Assembly (NCBI GenBank): GCA_031411495.1
Contig: JANOBD010000133.1
Span: forward strand, 1 to 43,789
Reading direction: 5' to 3'
Source: JANOBD01 sp031411495
Lineage (GTDB): Bacteria > Planctomycetota > Phycisphaerae > Tepidisphaerales > Tepidisphaeraceae
Length of the DNA stretch: 43,789 nucleotides
The notes under the pieces are model-generated. The model saw only the letters and a list, made by a program, of their open reading frames with translations. It did not search any database and was not told where the DNA came from. Positions 16,867 through 25,340 of the stretch are shown piece after piece (positions within the stretch are counted from its first letter, which is position 1; every line of letters begins with the position of its first letter). Made by a program: the position numbers and the translations under genes.

Positions 16867-18507
16867 CTACGCGGGGGCCCGTCGCACTCGCCGCCGGAGA
16901 AGCAGCAAACCGGATGCAACCCCCAGCGCGGCCGCCGGCTCGGGGACCATCGACTGTGCACGGGCCCACTCCGCGGCGAAGTCCGGCGTGAGGCCGTCTG
17001 TGACGACCGCGGGATGGTTGTAACGTTGTGCAAGCGCCAGCAGGTCGTCGAAGTTGACCAGTTGATCGCCGTTGAAGTCGCCTTGATGCCAGCCTGCATT
17101 CGCGAAACCGTAGTTCATCGCCAGAACCAGCAGGTCGTCGAAGTTGATGAAGCCGCTGAGGTCAGCATCGCCGGGCGTTCCGGTCAGGATCAGGTTCAGC
17201 ATCCCGGCGTTGACGGGATCGATCTGTGACGTGGCCCTCAGCCCGGCCCAGAGTGGGTTGAACTGGATATCCGTCACAAACCCGGTCGGCAAGGCTCCGC
17301 TGGTCATCTCGAGAACGCCGCGATAAACGCCCGGCTCCGGGGACCACCCGGCGACGTCCAGTAGACGCAACGTGGTCGAGCCGACAAACTGATTCCCCAC
17401 CACGCGCGTCCGCTGCGGAGCGTCGACAAGAGTGGCTTCGATGAACGAGCCGGCCTCTGCAGTCAACGTGCCGTTGATGCGCGACTGCGGGGTCACCCGC
17501 AGCGCGGCGGCGGAATGGATGCGAAGATCTCCATTCAGCGTTCCGTCGAACGATGCGACGCCGTAATCCACATGGGCAGACCCGGACTGCGTGAGCGTTA
17601 CCGTGCCGCGAATGGCTCCGGTCGAAAAGGAGGCCCCATCACCCGGTTTGCCCCAGTGCAGCGTGGGCGCGGAGAGCACCTTTCCAGAACTAATCTGGAT
17701 GTCGCCGCCCTGCAGGAAGACGCCCTTTTCGATCCGCGTATCGACATGGAACTGGGCGTTGCCGCGCAGATAAAGGCTGCCATTGATGAAGTCTGGGTTC
17801 GCGAGCGTTGGCCCTGTGAAGACGATCGCGCCGAGACCTTCCCCCGGAACGTAAAGGGCACCGCCGCCGACATCAATCCCGGCAGGAAGGTTGTTGCTCT
17901 GGACGAGATCGATGCCGGAAATCGACGCGCCGCTGGAAGGAACGCCCGCGATGTTGAGCGGCCCGTTCTGGATGGTCAGGACGACAGGCGTGCTGGCGGT
18001 TTCCGGGCCCGATCCGACTTCAATCAACATATTCCTCGGCATCTCGTTGCCCAGAACGCTCACCGATCCTTTGCTGAACACGCCGACAAATCCCGAAAAC
18101 ACCGGCCCGGCCGGCAACGCGATTTCTCCGTTGTGGTTGACCGTGACGAGTGCCAGCGACGACGCTGTGTACACCAGGCGATCGGTCCGCAGACCGGTGT
18201 CGGCGGGATAGTTAAGCGTCAGGTTGGGCGAGTTGAGTTGAATCTCGTGCACGTTGCGCGCCTCGCCGGTCAAGGTGTATGGCGCACCGGAGGCATCCAG
18301 GATCGCGATATCGTCGTTCGGCGTTGGCGGCGAGCCGATGGGACTGACCGCGCCCGGCAGGCCGATCGGCGTCCAGTTGGGGGCGTCCGTCCAGTTCCCG
18401 CTCACCGCGCTGGACCAGTGATAAGTCCCCGCGTGGACCAGCGTCCCGCAGAACCCGATCGTGCCCAGCCCGATGATCCATCGCCGCGTTATTGATTTTC
18501 CCCACAT
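16867..18507 (-). CDS. Secreted beta-rich protein with dockerin-like repeats and PEP-CTERM tail
   Basis: This protein of about 546 residues starts at ATG 18507; a TTG at 18543 would add 12 residues. The leader WIIGLGTIGFCGTLVHAGTY is a signal peptide. The middle is a repetitive Gly/Asn/Thr-rich beta structure of the autotransporter-strand or parallel-helix sort (VSGNWTDAPNW at the start). Near the C-terminus two Ca-binding-type repeats appear, GDADLSGFINFDDLLVLAMN and GDFNGDQLVNFDDLLALAQR, followed by VPEPAAALGVASGLLLLRRR, a PEP-CTERM sorting tail recognised by exosortases. No exosortase gene is in the window. The gene splits the moxR gene from the double-VWA gene. Confidence 0.82.
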   Translation of the reverse strand: MWGKSITRRWIIGLGTIGFCGTLVHAGTYHWSSAVSGNWTDAPNWTPIGLPGAVSPIGSPPTPNDDIAILDASGAPYTLTGEARNVHEIQLNSPNLTLNYPADTGLRTDRLVYTASSLALVTVNHNGEIALPAGPVFSGFVGVFSKGSVSVLGNEMPRNMLIEVGSGPETASTPVVLTIQNGPLNIAGVPSSGASISGIDLVQSNNLPAGIDVGGGALYVPGEGLGAIVFTGPTLANPDFINGSLYLRGNAQFHVDTRIEKGVFLQGGDIQISSGKVLSAPTLHWGKPGDGASFSTGAIRGTVTLTQSGSAHVDYGVASFDGTLNGDLRIHSAAALRVTPQSRINGTLTAEAGSFIEATLVDAPQRTRVVGNQFVGSTTLRLLDVAGWSPEPGVYRGVLEMTSGALPTGFVTDIQFNPLWAGLRATSQIDPVNAGMLNLILTGTPGDADLSGFINFDDLLVLAMNYGFANAGWHQGDFNGDQLVNFDDLLALAQRYNHPAVVTDGLTPDFAAEWARAQSMVPEPAAALGVASGLLLLRRRVRRAPA

Positions 18508-18718
18508 CCACAAAATTGTCCGAATGGCCCGACGGGATATCAAGTCATTTCTCGAATGGTTGAATCACGCGTTTCGAGTGGGTGCGACAAGAGTACGCGG
18601 CGGGTCTGCAGGAGAGCAAACTTTCCTGTGATCCGGCCCGCGTTCGATCAGCACTGGAATGATCCTGTGTCCCGAAATGTCATAAGCGGGACGTTCATGC
18701 CACACGTTCACAGCCCTG

Positions 18719-21700
18719 CTACTTCCCCTCTTCGCGCTCGCGGATCTTTTCCTGTGCCCGCTTCTTGGCTTCGAGCAGGCCGCCCATGCCGGTGTTGGGT
18801 TTGTCGCCCTGCTGGCCTTTGGGGGTGGAGGTAGAGGAGGATTTGTCTTTCGGCACCGGCTTGTCGGTGGCGCCGCCGACGACGTCGCTCAGGCTTCCGC
18901 TCACCTGGCCCTTGGCTTCGAACTTGAAGGTCGGGTCGGGCGTTGTCGGGTCGGCGGTCGACGGTCGACGGTCGGCGGCGGAGCGTCCGGTGTCTTTCCC
19001 GTCGACCGCTGACCGACGACCGCCGACCTGTGACTTCACATCGCGCAGCGCATCCAGCGAGCCCGTCGTCTCGACCTTTCGCAGCGTGGTGATCCCGCGG
19101 ACGTACTCGAGGCTCGCGGCCGCCATCTGCTTCGTCGCGTTCCAGTCCCACGCGATTCTTCGGATCGAGATGTCGATCAGCAACAGCGCCATCAGCAGCG
19201 GCAACACCACGTCCCACACCGGCAGCGGGCTGCGCGACGGACTGAGATGGTCGCGCGAGAAGAAGCTCGCGGTATTGGGCGCGAACGGGTCGAGCATGTG
19301 CCCGCCGGTGCGCGAGGCGACTTCCTGAAGGGCGGCGAGGTTGGATCGCAGGTCGCGCAGTTCCGGCGAGGTGTTGACCACCGTGCCGGAGCGCATCACG
19401 CCGCTCTTGCCATCGGTTCCCTGGTAGGCGAGGCCGACGACGTAGTTGCCTGCATCGCCGGCGGTGAAGTCGGTCTCGTAGACGCCGGGGCGGACCTGGC
19501 TGAGCTTCACTTCGATCGGCTTCATGTCCGGCCCGACGACGGTGCCGCGGATATTGAGGAAGTTCTGGAAGTTGGTGTTCTGGTCAACGGCCTCGACGGT
19601 GATCTTGCCGCGATCGCCCTGCACGTTCACGCGGACATCAAAGTCGGCGCTCTCGGCCGGCTTGGAGACGCCGCGGACGATCTGTGACCAGAACTTCTCA
19701 TACGCGTTCATCCCCACCCAGTTGGCCGCCCACTTCGGGTGGGCATCGCTGGTGAAGACGGCCACCTTGCCGAGCCCGACCTGCCAGTGGGCCAGCAGCG
19801 GATCCGAGTTGGGGCCGATGGTGAGCGGCATTTCGATCTGCGGCGCGGGCTTTTTGCTCGTAAGCACGCAGCCGTAGAGCGGCGGCAACTGGTCCAGCCG
19901 AAGGCCGCGGACCATGTCGCTCATGCTGCCGTTGTCCTTGACGACAAGGCCTTCCTGATCTTCCAGCAGCAGCGTGCGGCGGACGACGGTCGCTTCCTTC
20001 ACGAAGATCTGCGGCAACTGGCTGGGGTTGGATTCGATCGGCCCGTACGCCTTGCCGAGCGTCTCATCGGCGATGGCCTGCATCGTCGGCGGGATGGGCA
20101 ACTGGTGCGGGAAGACGCTGACGGTGGAGACGCTGATCTTCGCGTCCTGGTACTCCTTGATGAGCTGCGCGCTGGGCCGCTGCGGATCGCCGTCGGAGAT
20201 GATGATGACGTGCTTCTGCCGCGCATCACTCTGCTTGAGGCCGGGCTGGCCCTGTGTTCCGTTGAGGGCGACGGTCATGGCGTCGTCGAAGTCGGGCATG
20301 TCGCCCAGCTGCATGTTCTTGATGGCGGCGATGACCTTGCTGCCATCGCCGCGCGGCGCGAGCGGGAAGTCCCACGCGCTACCGCGGCCACTGCTCCACG
20401 CGTAGCTAAGCACGCCGATCTCATCCCGCGGGCTGAGCACTTCGGCGGCTTTGATCGCGCACTGCATGCCCCAGTAATTGCCGTTGGGCATTTCACACGA
20501 GTGCATGATGAGGACGAGCGCGCCCTTGGGGATCATCCGCGTGGCGGGGATGTCCATGTTCACCGGCAGGACTTCTTCGAGCTTGCTCCCCTGCCAGCCG
20601 CCGGCGCCGAAGGTGTCAGGCCCGCCGATCATCAGCAGGCCGCCGCCCATGTCGCGGACGTAGCTGGCGAGCATCTCCTGCTGCTGATCGTTCAAGCCGC
20701 TGCTGCCGCGCGGGACGTTGGAGAGGATGACGGCATCGTAGTTCTGCAGCTCGACAAGGCTGGTGGGGAACTGGTCGACGCCCATGCGATCGGTGTCGAT
20801 GGTGATGCCCTGCTTCTGCAGCGCGCTCAGAAGAAACTTGCCCTGGTCGCCCAGGACGTTGTTGACGAGCAACACGCGTCCCTTGCCGCGAACGAAGGTG
20901 AAGGTGGAGGCCTGGTTATTCTCGCGGACCGTATCGCCGACGACGGAGGTCTTTTTCTGCCCGGCGATTTCGGTGGTGACGTTCTGGCCTTCGAAGATTG
21001 CTTCGAACTGGTGGACGCCGCCCGCTTCGAGCGCCGGCACCTGGATGGTGGCGCGGTTGGTGCCGGGCGTGAGCGTGATCGGCCGGGTCGGTTGCAGGCC
21101 GGCCGTCTGCGGATCCAGATCCATGTCGACGCCCTGATGGCGGACGCGGAGGTTGCCGGTGACCGGATTCGGATTGGTGGAGCGCAGGTAGACGTCGATG
21201 GAGAACGGCTCGTTCTCCCGCCGCCAGGTCGGCGAAACGAACCGCTCGACGATCACCTCGTCGTTGGCCGCGTATTGCAGCGGCATCACGTCGATGGGAA
21301 TGTGATTGCTCGCGGCCTGCGTGATCGCTTCATCGAGGTTGCCGAGCGTGGCGTTGCCGTCCCAGATCAGCACCATCCGGTGCATCGCGTCTTTAGGCAG
21401 CGACGCCATGCCGAGCTGGATCGCGGCGGCGACATCCGTTCCCGTGCTGTTGTCGCGGGTGGCGCGGGCGTCGAGCACGAGCTCGGAGTTCGGCGCGGAA
21501 TCGACGTAGGCGTTCTCGTCGAAACTGATCACGCCTATGCGGTCGGTGCCCTTCTTTCGCTCCGGGTCGGACTCGAACGCCTGCTTGAGGTAGTCGTCGA
21601 TCGCCTTGCGGAGATTTCCGCCCTTCACGTCGACGAGCTGCGTGGAGCGCGAGACATCGCGCAGAACCATGACGGCGACATCTTTGTTCGTCCGCTCGAT

Positions 21701-21883
21701 GCGCATCCCCGCGAGCACGAGCACGCACAGCAGCAGCACGAGCAGCCGCGCGCCGATCGCCACCCACTTGCGGATCGGGCCGACGGCGTCCATCTTCCGC
21801 ATGCCGAGCCAGACCACTGGAATCGCCAAGGCGGCGAACAGCAGCGCGACCTGCAGGAACGACATGTTCTGGAGTTGGATCAT
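18719..21883 (-). CDS. Large membrane-anchored double-VWA protein with GATase-like domain
   Basis: The protein has 1,054 residues from the ATG at 21883 (MIQLQNMSFLQVALLF); an ATG at 21928 is possible but has no leader. Two N-terminal helices precede a VWA domain with the metal site DVSRS (about residue 75). A GATase1/DJ-1-like segment begins GKGRVLLVNNVLGDQGKFLL (about 331-350) and includes MGGGLLMIGGPDTFGAGGW. A second, degenerate VWA domain runs from about 453 to 600 (GALVLIMHSCEMPNG, VIIISDGDP). A C-terminal helix (VVLPLLMALLLIDISI, about 893-910) anchors it. This layout is known from Bat/MoxR-associated proteins of planctomycetes. Residues about 952-978 are encoded by a dispersed repeat. 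The partner is probably the MoxR ATPase 2 kb downstream. Confidence 0.85.
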   Translation of the reverse strand: MIQLQNMSFLQVALLFAALAIPVVWLGMRKMDAVGPIRKWVAIGARLLVLLLCVLVLAGMRIERTNKDVAVMVLRDVSRSTQLVDVKGGNLRKAIDDYLKQAFESDPERKKGTDRIGVISFDENAYVDSAPNSELVLDARATRDNSTGTDVAAAIQLGMASLPKDAMHRMVLIWDGNATLGNLDEAITQAASNHIPIDVMPLQYAANDEVIVERFVSPTWRRENEPFSIDVYLRSTNPNPVTGNLRVRHQGVDMDLDPQTAGLQPTRPITLTPGTNRATIQVPALEAGGVHQFEAIFEGQNVTTEIAGQKKTSVVGDTVRENNQASTFTFVRGKGRVLLVNNVLGDQGKFLLSALQKQGITIDTDRMGVDQFPTSLVELQNYDAVILSNVPRGSSGLNDQQQEMLASYVRDMGGGLLMIGGPDTFGAGGWQGSKLEEVLPVNMDIPATRMIPKGALVLIMHSCEMPNGNYWGMQCAIKAAEVLSPRDEIGVLSYAWSSGRGSAWDFPLAPRGDGSKVIAAIKNMQLGDMPDFDDAMTVALNGTQGQPGLKQSDARQKHVIIISDGDPQRPSAQLIKEYQDAKISVSTVSVFPHQLPIPPTMQAIADETLGKAYGPIESNPSQLPQIFVKEATVVRRTLLLEDQEGLVVKDNGSMSDMVRGLRLDQLPPLYGCVLTSKKPAPQIEMPLTIGPNSDPLLAHWQVGLGKVAVFTSDAHPKWAANWVGMNAYEKFWSQIVRGVSKPAESADFDVRVNVQGDRGKITVEAVDQNTNFQNFLNIRGTVVGPDMKPIEVKLSQVRPGVYETDFTAGDAGNYVVGLAYQGTDGKSGVMRSGTVVNTSPELRDLRSNLAALQEVASRTGGHMLDPFAPNTASFFSRDHLSPSRSPLPVWDVVLPLLMALLLIDISIRRIAWDWNATKQMAAASLEYVRGITTLRKVETTGSLDALRDVKSQVGGRRSAVDGKDTGRSAADRRPSTADPTTPDPTFKFEAKGQVSGSLSDVVGGATDKPVPKDKSSSTSTPKGQQGDKPNTGMGGLLEAKKRAQEKIREREEGK
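18949..19028. repeat. GGTCGGCGGTCGACGG-type inverted repeat inside the VWA gene
   Basis: GGTCGGCGGTCGACGGTCGA (18949-18968) and the complementary run CGTCGACCGCTGACCGACGA (about 19000-19019) with CCGCCGACC after it form imperfect arms. They are translated on the minus strand as GGRRSAVDGK and SAADRRPSTADP near the C-terminus of the VWA protein. The inserted residues lie in an unstructured, Pro/Lys-rich tail where an extra segment is likely to be tolerated. Confidence 0.78.
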
Positions 21884-21973
21884 GCCGTCACGAGGCCCCG
21901 GTGAGAACGGCGATAGCGTACCATCCACCCGGCTCCGTGGAAATGAATCGCGACCCGGCGGACGCGTTTCACG

Positions 21974-22768
21974 CTATGCCGAGTAACCCACGCTCGCGGC
22001 CCTGTCCCGATGAATCGCGATCGTGTTCCACGTCGTGCCCTTGTTCGGCTTGCGCTCGCTCCTGGGCTTTTCGCCGTCGAAGAGCAGGTAGCCGGCATCG
22101 ACGAGGATCCTGGTCATTGCGTCGCGATTTTCGGGATTCACTTCGAAGGTGAAGATCGGCCGCACTTCGCTGAGCAGTTTCGGGCCGCCGAGGATGGCGT
22201 CGATCTCAGCGCCTTCGACATCCATCTTCAGCACGTCCGGCGGGCGGAAGCCCTGGAGCATCTCGTCCAGCGTGACGATCACCACCGCGCGCGTCTCGGC
22301 CGCGGCTCCGAACTGCGTGTTGCCGAAACCCGCGAGCTTGTTCGAGGCGCGGCTGCGGCCGCTGATTTCGAACTTCGCGAACCGCGTCGGCGGCTTGGCG
22401 ACCGCGACGCCGAGCACGTTCACCTCGGCCATCTTTCCGACGTTGGCGCGGATCGTGCGAAGCAGCAGCTTCTGATTGTCCACATCCGGCTCGACGGCAA
22501 CGACCTGCCCGCTCGGACCGGCTTTCGCTGCCGATGCGAAGCTCAACAGGCCCAGGTTCGCACCCACGTCCCACACGCTCATGCCCGGCTTGACGAACTC
22601 GCGCACGAAATCCAGCAGGCCCGTGTCCACGCCGCCGAGGTTGAACTTCCAGTAGCGAAGCCCGCCCGATTCAGGCGAGACGCGCATTTTCACGCGGCCG
22701 AACTCCTCGGGAAGCCGTCTCCAGAACGAGACGCCGCGACTCATGCGTTCTGCCATGCTGCGAATCAT
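21974..22768 (-). CDS. FkbM-family methyltransferase
   Basis: This 264-residue SAM-dependent methyltransferase has motif I at SVWDVGANLGLLSFASAA (about 64-81), the acidic end of the next strand at VVAVEPDVDNQKLLLRTI, and the FkbM hallmark PDVLKMDVEGAEIDAILGG (about 177-195). FkbM enzymes O-methylate sugars or polyketides, and members near glycan genes commonly decorate surface polysaccharides. No specific substrate is evident. AAGGAAG precedes the ATG. It lies 90 bases downstream of the VWA gene's start region on the same strand, so the two may be read independently. Confidence 0.87.
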   Translation of the reverse strand: MIRSMAERMSRGVSFWRRLPEEFGRVKMRVSPESGGLRYWKFNLGGVDTGLLDFVREFVKPGMSVWDVGANLGLLSFASAAKAGPSGQVVAVEPDVDNQKLLLRTIRANVGKMAEVNVLGVAVAKPPTRFAKFEISGRSRASNKLAGFGNTQFGAAAETRAVVIVTLDEMLQGFRPPDVLKMDVEGAEIDAILGGPKLLSEVRPIFTFEVNPENRDAMTRILVDAGYLLFDGEKPRSERKPNKGTTWNTIAIHRDRAASVGYSA

Positions 22769-23165
22769 GCGAGGGCTTCCTTTTGCTCCGATGCCTGACC
22801 GTGCGTGAAACGGCTTGGACTATATCGAAGCGTGTCCCCTCCAACCAGACCGCGATCGGGCGATAACTGCGGCACCCGGTCCGTATAAAGGCGGCACATA
22901 CCTTACCCGTTTCCCAAATGGGTCTGTCGACCGGTAGCGGAGCAGGATTGTCGCGAAGAACGAAGCGAGCGAAGCAGCGCGAAGGAGTCATCCGCAGGAG
23001 CAATGAAATGCCTCTTCGCTTCGAATCCATACTTCGCGAACCTTCGCTTCCTTCGTTCTTCGCGACCATCCGCACGCGTGAATCGACATCGATCGGGAAA
23101 AGCATTGACGTTTCCGACGCCAGCGAACATGCTTGAGGTTCACATCACCGCCTCAGATCGGAGCC
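22769..23165. other. 397-base intergenic region containing an inverted repeat
   Basis: The gap lies between the divergent FkbM and prepilin-like genes. Its main content is an inverted repeat with arms at 22951-22974 (TCGCGAAGAACGAAGCGAGC onward) and 23042-23065 (ending CCTTCGTTCTTCGCGA). These match at 22 of 24 positions around a 67-base centre that itself repeats CTTCGC/GCGAAG words. The rest (22769-22950 and 23066-23165) shows no gene, and promoters for both genes must lie here. Confidence 0.7.
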
Positions 23166-23867
23166 ATGATGATCGATCGCAAATCACGCGCCTTCACCCT
23201 CATCGAACTCCTCGTCGTCATCGGCATCATCGCCGTGCTGATCGCCATCCTGCTTCCCGTGCTCAGCACCGCGCGAAAGCAGTCCACCAACGTGAAGTGC
23301 GCCAGCAACCTCCGCCAGATCGCGACGGCGTTTCACAGCTACCTCAACGACTCCAAGCAGATGATGTTCTGGCGGGCTCCGGACATCTCCACCGACGGCA
23401 TGGACTGGTACGTCTACGGCGGCCGCGAAACGGGCAACGTGAACACGAACCAGGCCGGCCTTTTCAACCGCCTCTCGCCCCGGCCGCTCAATCCGCACGT
23501 GGGCCATTCGCTCAAGATCTTCCAGTGCCCCGCGGATGATGAACAGACCAGCCCGTGGACTGGCGCGCAGTGTGCCCACTGGGAATGGGTCGGCACGAGC
23601 TACAACTTCAACGCCACCGGCAACCCGAACTCGCCGACGAACAATGCGCTCACCTCCAAAGCGGGATTAGACGGCAAGCGCGTGACCAAGGTGCGCTCGA
23701 GCAGCATGACGGTGCTCTTCTTCGACGCGGCCCTGCTCCACGCGGAAAGCAACTGGCACGGCCAGCGCGACAAGACGCCCGTCGGCAACATCGCCTTCGT
23801 GGATGGGCACGTCGAACTCCTCAAGCGGCCGGGAGCGGATGGGGCGGGGCTGGCGTGGCTGGAGTGA
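23166..23867 (+). CDS. Prepilin-type N-terminal methylation protein with H-X9-DG-like tail
   Basis: This 233-residue protein starts MMIDRKSRAFTLIELLVVIG. The prepilin peptidase site falls between Ala and Phe, with Glu5 of the mature chain present, followed by a hydrophobic helix IIAVLIAILLPVLSTARKQS. The rest is a soluble domain ending in NIAFVDGHVELL, the V-D-G-H signature of the planctomycete DUF1559/H-X9-DG family. Two Cys residues and FQCPADDEQ in the middle are also typical. Such proteins are abundant in planctomycetes and resemble type II secretion pseudopilins; their role is not established. The ATG at 23169 is an equally possible start. Confidence 0.85.
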   Translation: MMIDRKSRAFTLIELLVVIGIIAVLIAILLPVLSTARKQSTNVKCASNLRQIATAFHSYLNDSKQMMFWRAPDISTDGMDWYVYGGRETGNVNTNQAGLFNRLSPRPLNPHVGHSLKIFQCPADDEQTSPWTGAQCAHWEWVGTSYNFNATGNPNSPTNNALTSKAGLDGKRVTKVRSSSMTVLFFDAALLHAESNWHGQRDKTPVGNIAFVDGHVELLKRPGADGAGLAWLE

Positions 23868-23918
23868 TTCGTCGCAAACCGTAGGTTTGGCTTGCGGGCC
23901 TCCGAGAAGTGCCAGGCG

Positions 23919-24491
23919 CTAACGGCGAGCATTTCGTCGACTGTCGCCATCCTTCAAGAACGCGATTCGCCAATCGTCGAGGACGCCGTAATAGCTGTCC
24001 GCCGGCATCCAGAGTTCGCGCAAAGTGCCGTCCTCTGGCAGATAGTCTTCTGTGCAACGGAATGCAATCAGCCTCACGCGGTCGCCCACATCGAACTGAA
24101 GTATCCGACTGCCATCATCAAAGGTCGCGTCGCCATCGGGAGCCCATTCGATTTGGGACGCATATATCAGGTCTTGATACTCCTGCGGCGAGATGCCCCG
24201 CTCTGCTGGCAGGCTCGGCTCCCATCGCCAAATCCAGTCCAAATGCAGCCTTGCGATGAGTCCTGCGTCCCATGTGTCGACTATGGCCGCGACGTGCTTT
24301 CCGCGGTTTCGCAAACGTTCGTCCACATCCTGGGGTGCGATCTCCAGCCATGTTGCCTCGGGCGTCTGCTTGCCGTAGCGGAAACCGAGAATATGCACGT
24401 TGAAAGATCCCTCTTCGTGCAAGTGCGGATCGTCGTAAATGGCATCGATGGACGACTCGATCGCGAAGTAACTGGGATCGCCGATGATCAT
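23919..24491 (-). CDS. Imm42-like immunity protein (orphan)
   Basis: This 190-residue soluble protein begins MIIGDPSYFAIESSIDAIYD, then NVHILGFRYGKQTP. A start of the form MI(I/F)GDP.xFAI followed by a Gly-rich strand is how I remember the Imm42 family of polymorphic-toxin immunity proteins. The assignment rests on that recollection and on length. No toxin gene, Rhs repeat or secretion module is adjacent. Its neighbours are a prepilin-like gene converging from the left and, upstream on the same strand, a duplicated gene fragment and a VapC/antitoxin pair. It could also be a small regulatory protein of another family. Confidence 0.6.
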   Translation of the reverse strand: MIIGDPSYFAIESSIDAIYDDPHLHEEGSFNVHILGFRYGKQTPEATWLEIAPQDVDERLRNRGKHVAAIVDTWDAGLIARLHLDWIWRWEPSLPAERGISPQEYQDLIYASQIEWAPDGDATFDDGSRILQFDVGDRVRLIAFRCTEDYLPEDGTLRELWMPADSYYGVLDDWRIAFLKDGDSRRNARR

Positions 24492-24521
24492 TTCCGTTCC
24501 CTGCGTAAGCCTGCTGACAAC

Positions 24522-24620
24522 TCAAAACCGAAACACCTGCATCCGATTATTCCCCGCATCAATCACCACGCAGCGGTTGTCCTTGTCGACGGCCGTCGCC
24601 CAGGGGTAGGCGAGTTCGCC
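24522..24620 (-). pseudogene. Duplicated 3' end of the NHL-repeat gene (99 bp)
   Basis: This stretch matches 25341-25439 at 97 of 99 positions. It would encode the last 33 codons of the NHL protein (ending AGNNRMQVFRF and a stop), with one synonymous change (ATT for ATC) and one Asp-for-Glu change. Just beyond the match (towards 24630) the codons for LDG are still kept but spelled differently (CTC GAC GGC against TTG GAT GGC). It has no start codon or promoter and is a remnant, not a gene. Confidence 0.9.
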
Positions 24621-24635
24621 GTCGAGATTTGTGTT

Positions 24636-24842
24636 TCAGCCTTGCGTCCCGGACTTTCGCGGGCGCGGCGGCGGCTGGACCACAGGGCCGAGGCGCAACT
24701 TCTCTCGCAACGCCTCGGCAATTCGATTCGTTTCGGCCACGTGCTCGGAAAGATCACCCTGATGCTGGCGGGCGATGGCGTCTCGCACGCGGCGGATGTC
24801 CGCAACGCCGCTGTCGTCGGGCTCGGGATGTTTGGTGCTCAT
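24636..24842 (-). CDS. Probable antitoxin of the VapC pair
   Basis: This 68-residue hydrophilic protein (MSTKHPEPDDSGVADIRRVR...) has a helical core VADIRRVRDAIARQHQGDLS and a Pro/Arg-rich tail (GPVVQPPPRPRKSG). Its ATG overlaps the toxin stop codon by four bases (ATGA), so it is translationally coupled downstream of vapC. This IRxxRDxIAxxHxxD pattern with a PPRRP-like tail is, in my recollection, typical of small partners of toxin-first VapC pairs. It has no visible DNA-binding domain. A longer open frame upstream to 24965 was not used because it lies inside the toxin gene. Confidence 0.72.
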   Translation of the reverse strand: MSTKHPEPDDSGVADIRRVRDAIARQHQGDLSEHVAETNRIAEALREKLRLGPVVQPPPRPRKSGTQG

Positions 24843-25324
24843 GTCGAATCTCCAAAGTGCATCAAATCCGGTGTGACGATCTCGGGCAGGATGTATCCGA
24901 GTCGCGCGCAGACGACCTGCAGATGAATCCGTTTGTTCTGGTTCGCCAGATGCGACTGGTTCCACGTAATCAAGTGATCGATGCGGTGAACCAAAGTCGT
25001 CGCGACATGCAGGGCGTCACCTTCGGTCGCGGGAGTAGGCATGACGCGCTCCCTAACCAGAATCGCCGCGACACCAAGCACATCGTCCGTGATCGCAAGC
25101 TGCGGTATACCCGCAAGCATATTCAGCGCTGGGGTGCGCACCGCATCAGGAAACTCAGGGTTGCTCAGTTCGCGGACCACTTCAGCGCTGATGTACAAAT
25201 CGAATCGCCGTGCATCGCGTTGCCACCATTGCAGGCTGCTCGCCCGCCGGCCGCGCGCGATCTCGCTCGTTCGGATCGTGCAGCACTCGCTGAAGAAACT
25301 GGTTTCCAGATAAACGCCGGACAT
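24839..25324 (-). CDS. vapC: VapC-family PIN-domain toxin
   Basis: This protein of about 161 residues starts at the ATG at 25324 (MSGVYLETSFF); a second possible ATG is at 25336. PIN domains are Mg-dependent RNases of type II toxin-antitoxin systems. Acidic residues that would fill the catalytic site appear in YLETS (about 5-9, Glu instead of the more usual first Asp), SAEVVRELSN, and EGDALHVATTLVH (about 95-107). LITWNQSHLAN follows as the last PIN strand. The gene begins only 16 bases after the NHL gene stop and overlaps its partner by four bases. Confidence 0.8.
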   Translation of the reverse strand: MSGVYLETSFFSECCTIRTSEIARGRRASSLQWWQRDARRFDLYISAEVVRELSNPEFPDAVRTPALNMLAGIPQLAITDDVLGVAAILVRERVMPTPATEGDALHVATTLVHRIDHLITWNQSHLANQNKRIHLQVVCARLGYILPEIVTPDLMHFGDST

Positions 25325-25340
25325 TGCCCGAATCATATCA

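Noticed and set aside
19739..21904. A plus-strand open frame of 721 codons opposite the double-VWA gene
   Set aside because: The frame is Arg/Asp/His-rich with no conserved motif and is a GC-driven shadow of the VWA gene.
22951..23065. CTTCGAATCC near an inverted repeat as a possible tRNA T-loop
   Set aside because: No acceptor or anticodon stem fits around it; it is part of a dispersed inverted repeat.
23874..23889. GCAAACCGTAGGTTTGG as a terminator between converging genes
   Set aside because: The stem is only six pairs with no T-run on either strand, too weak to call.
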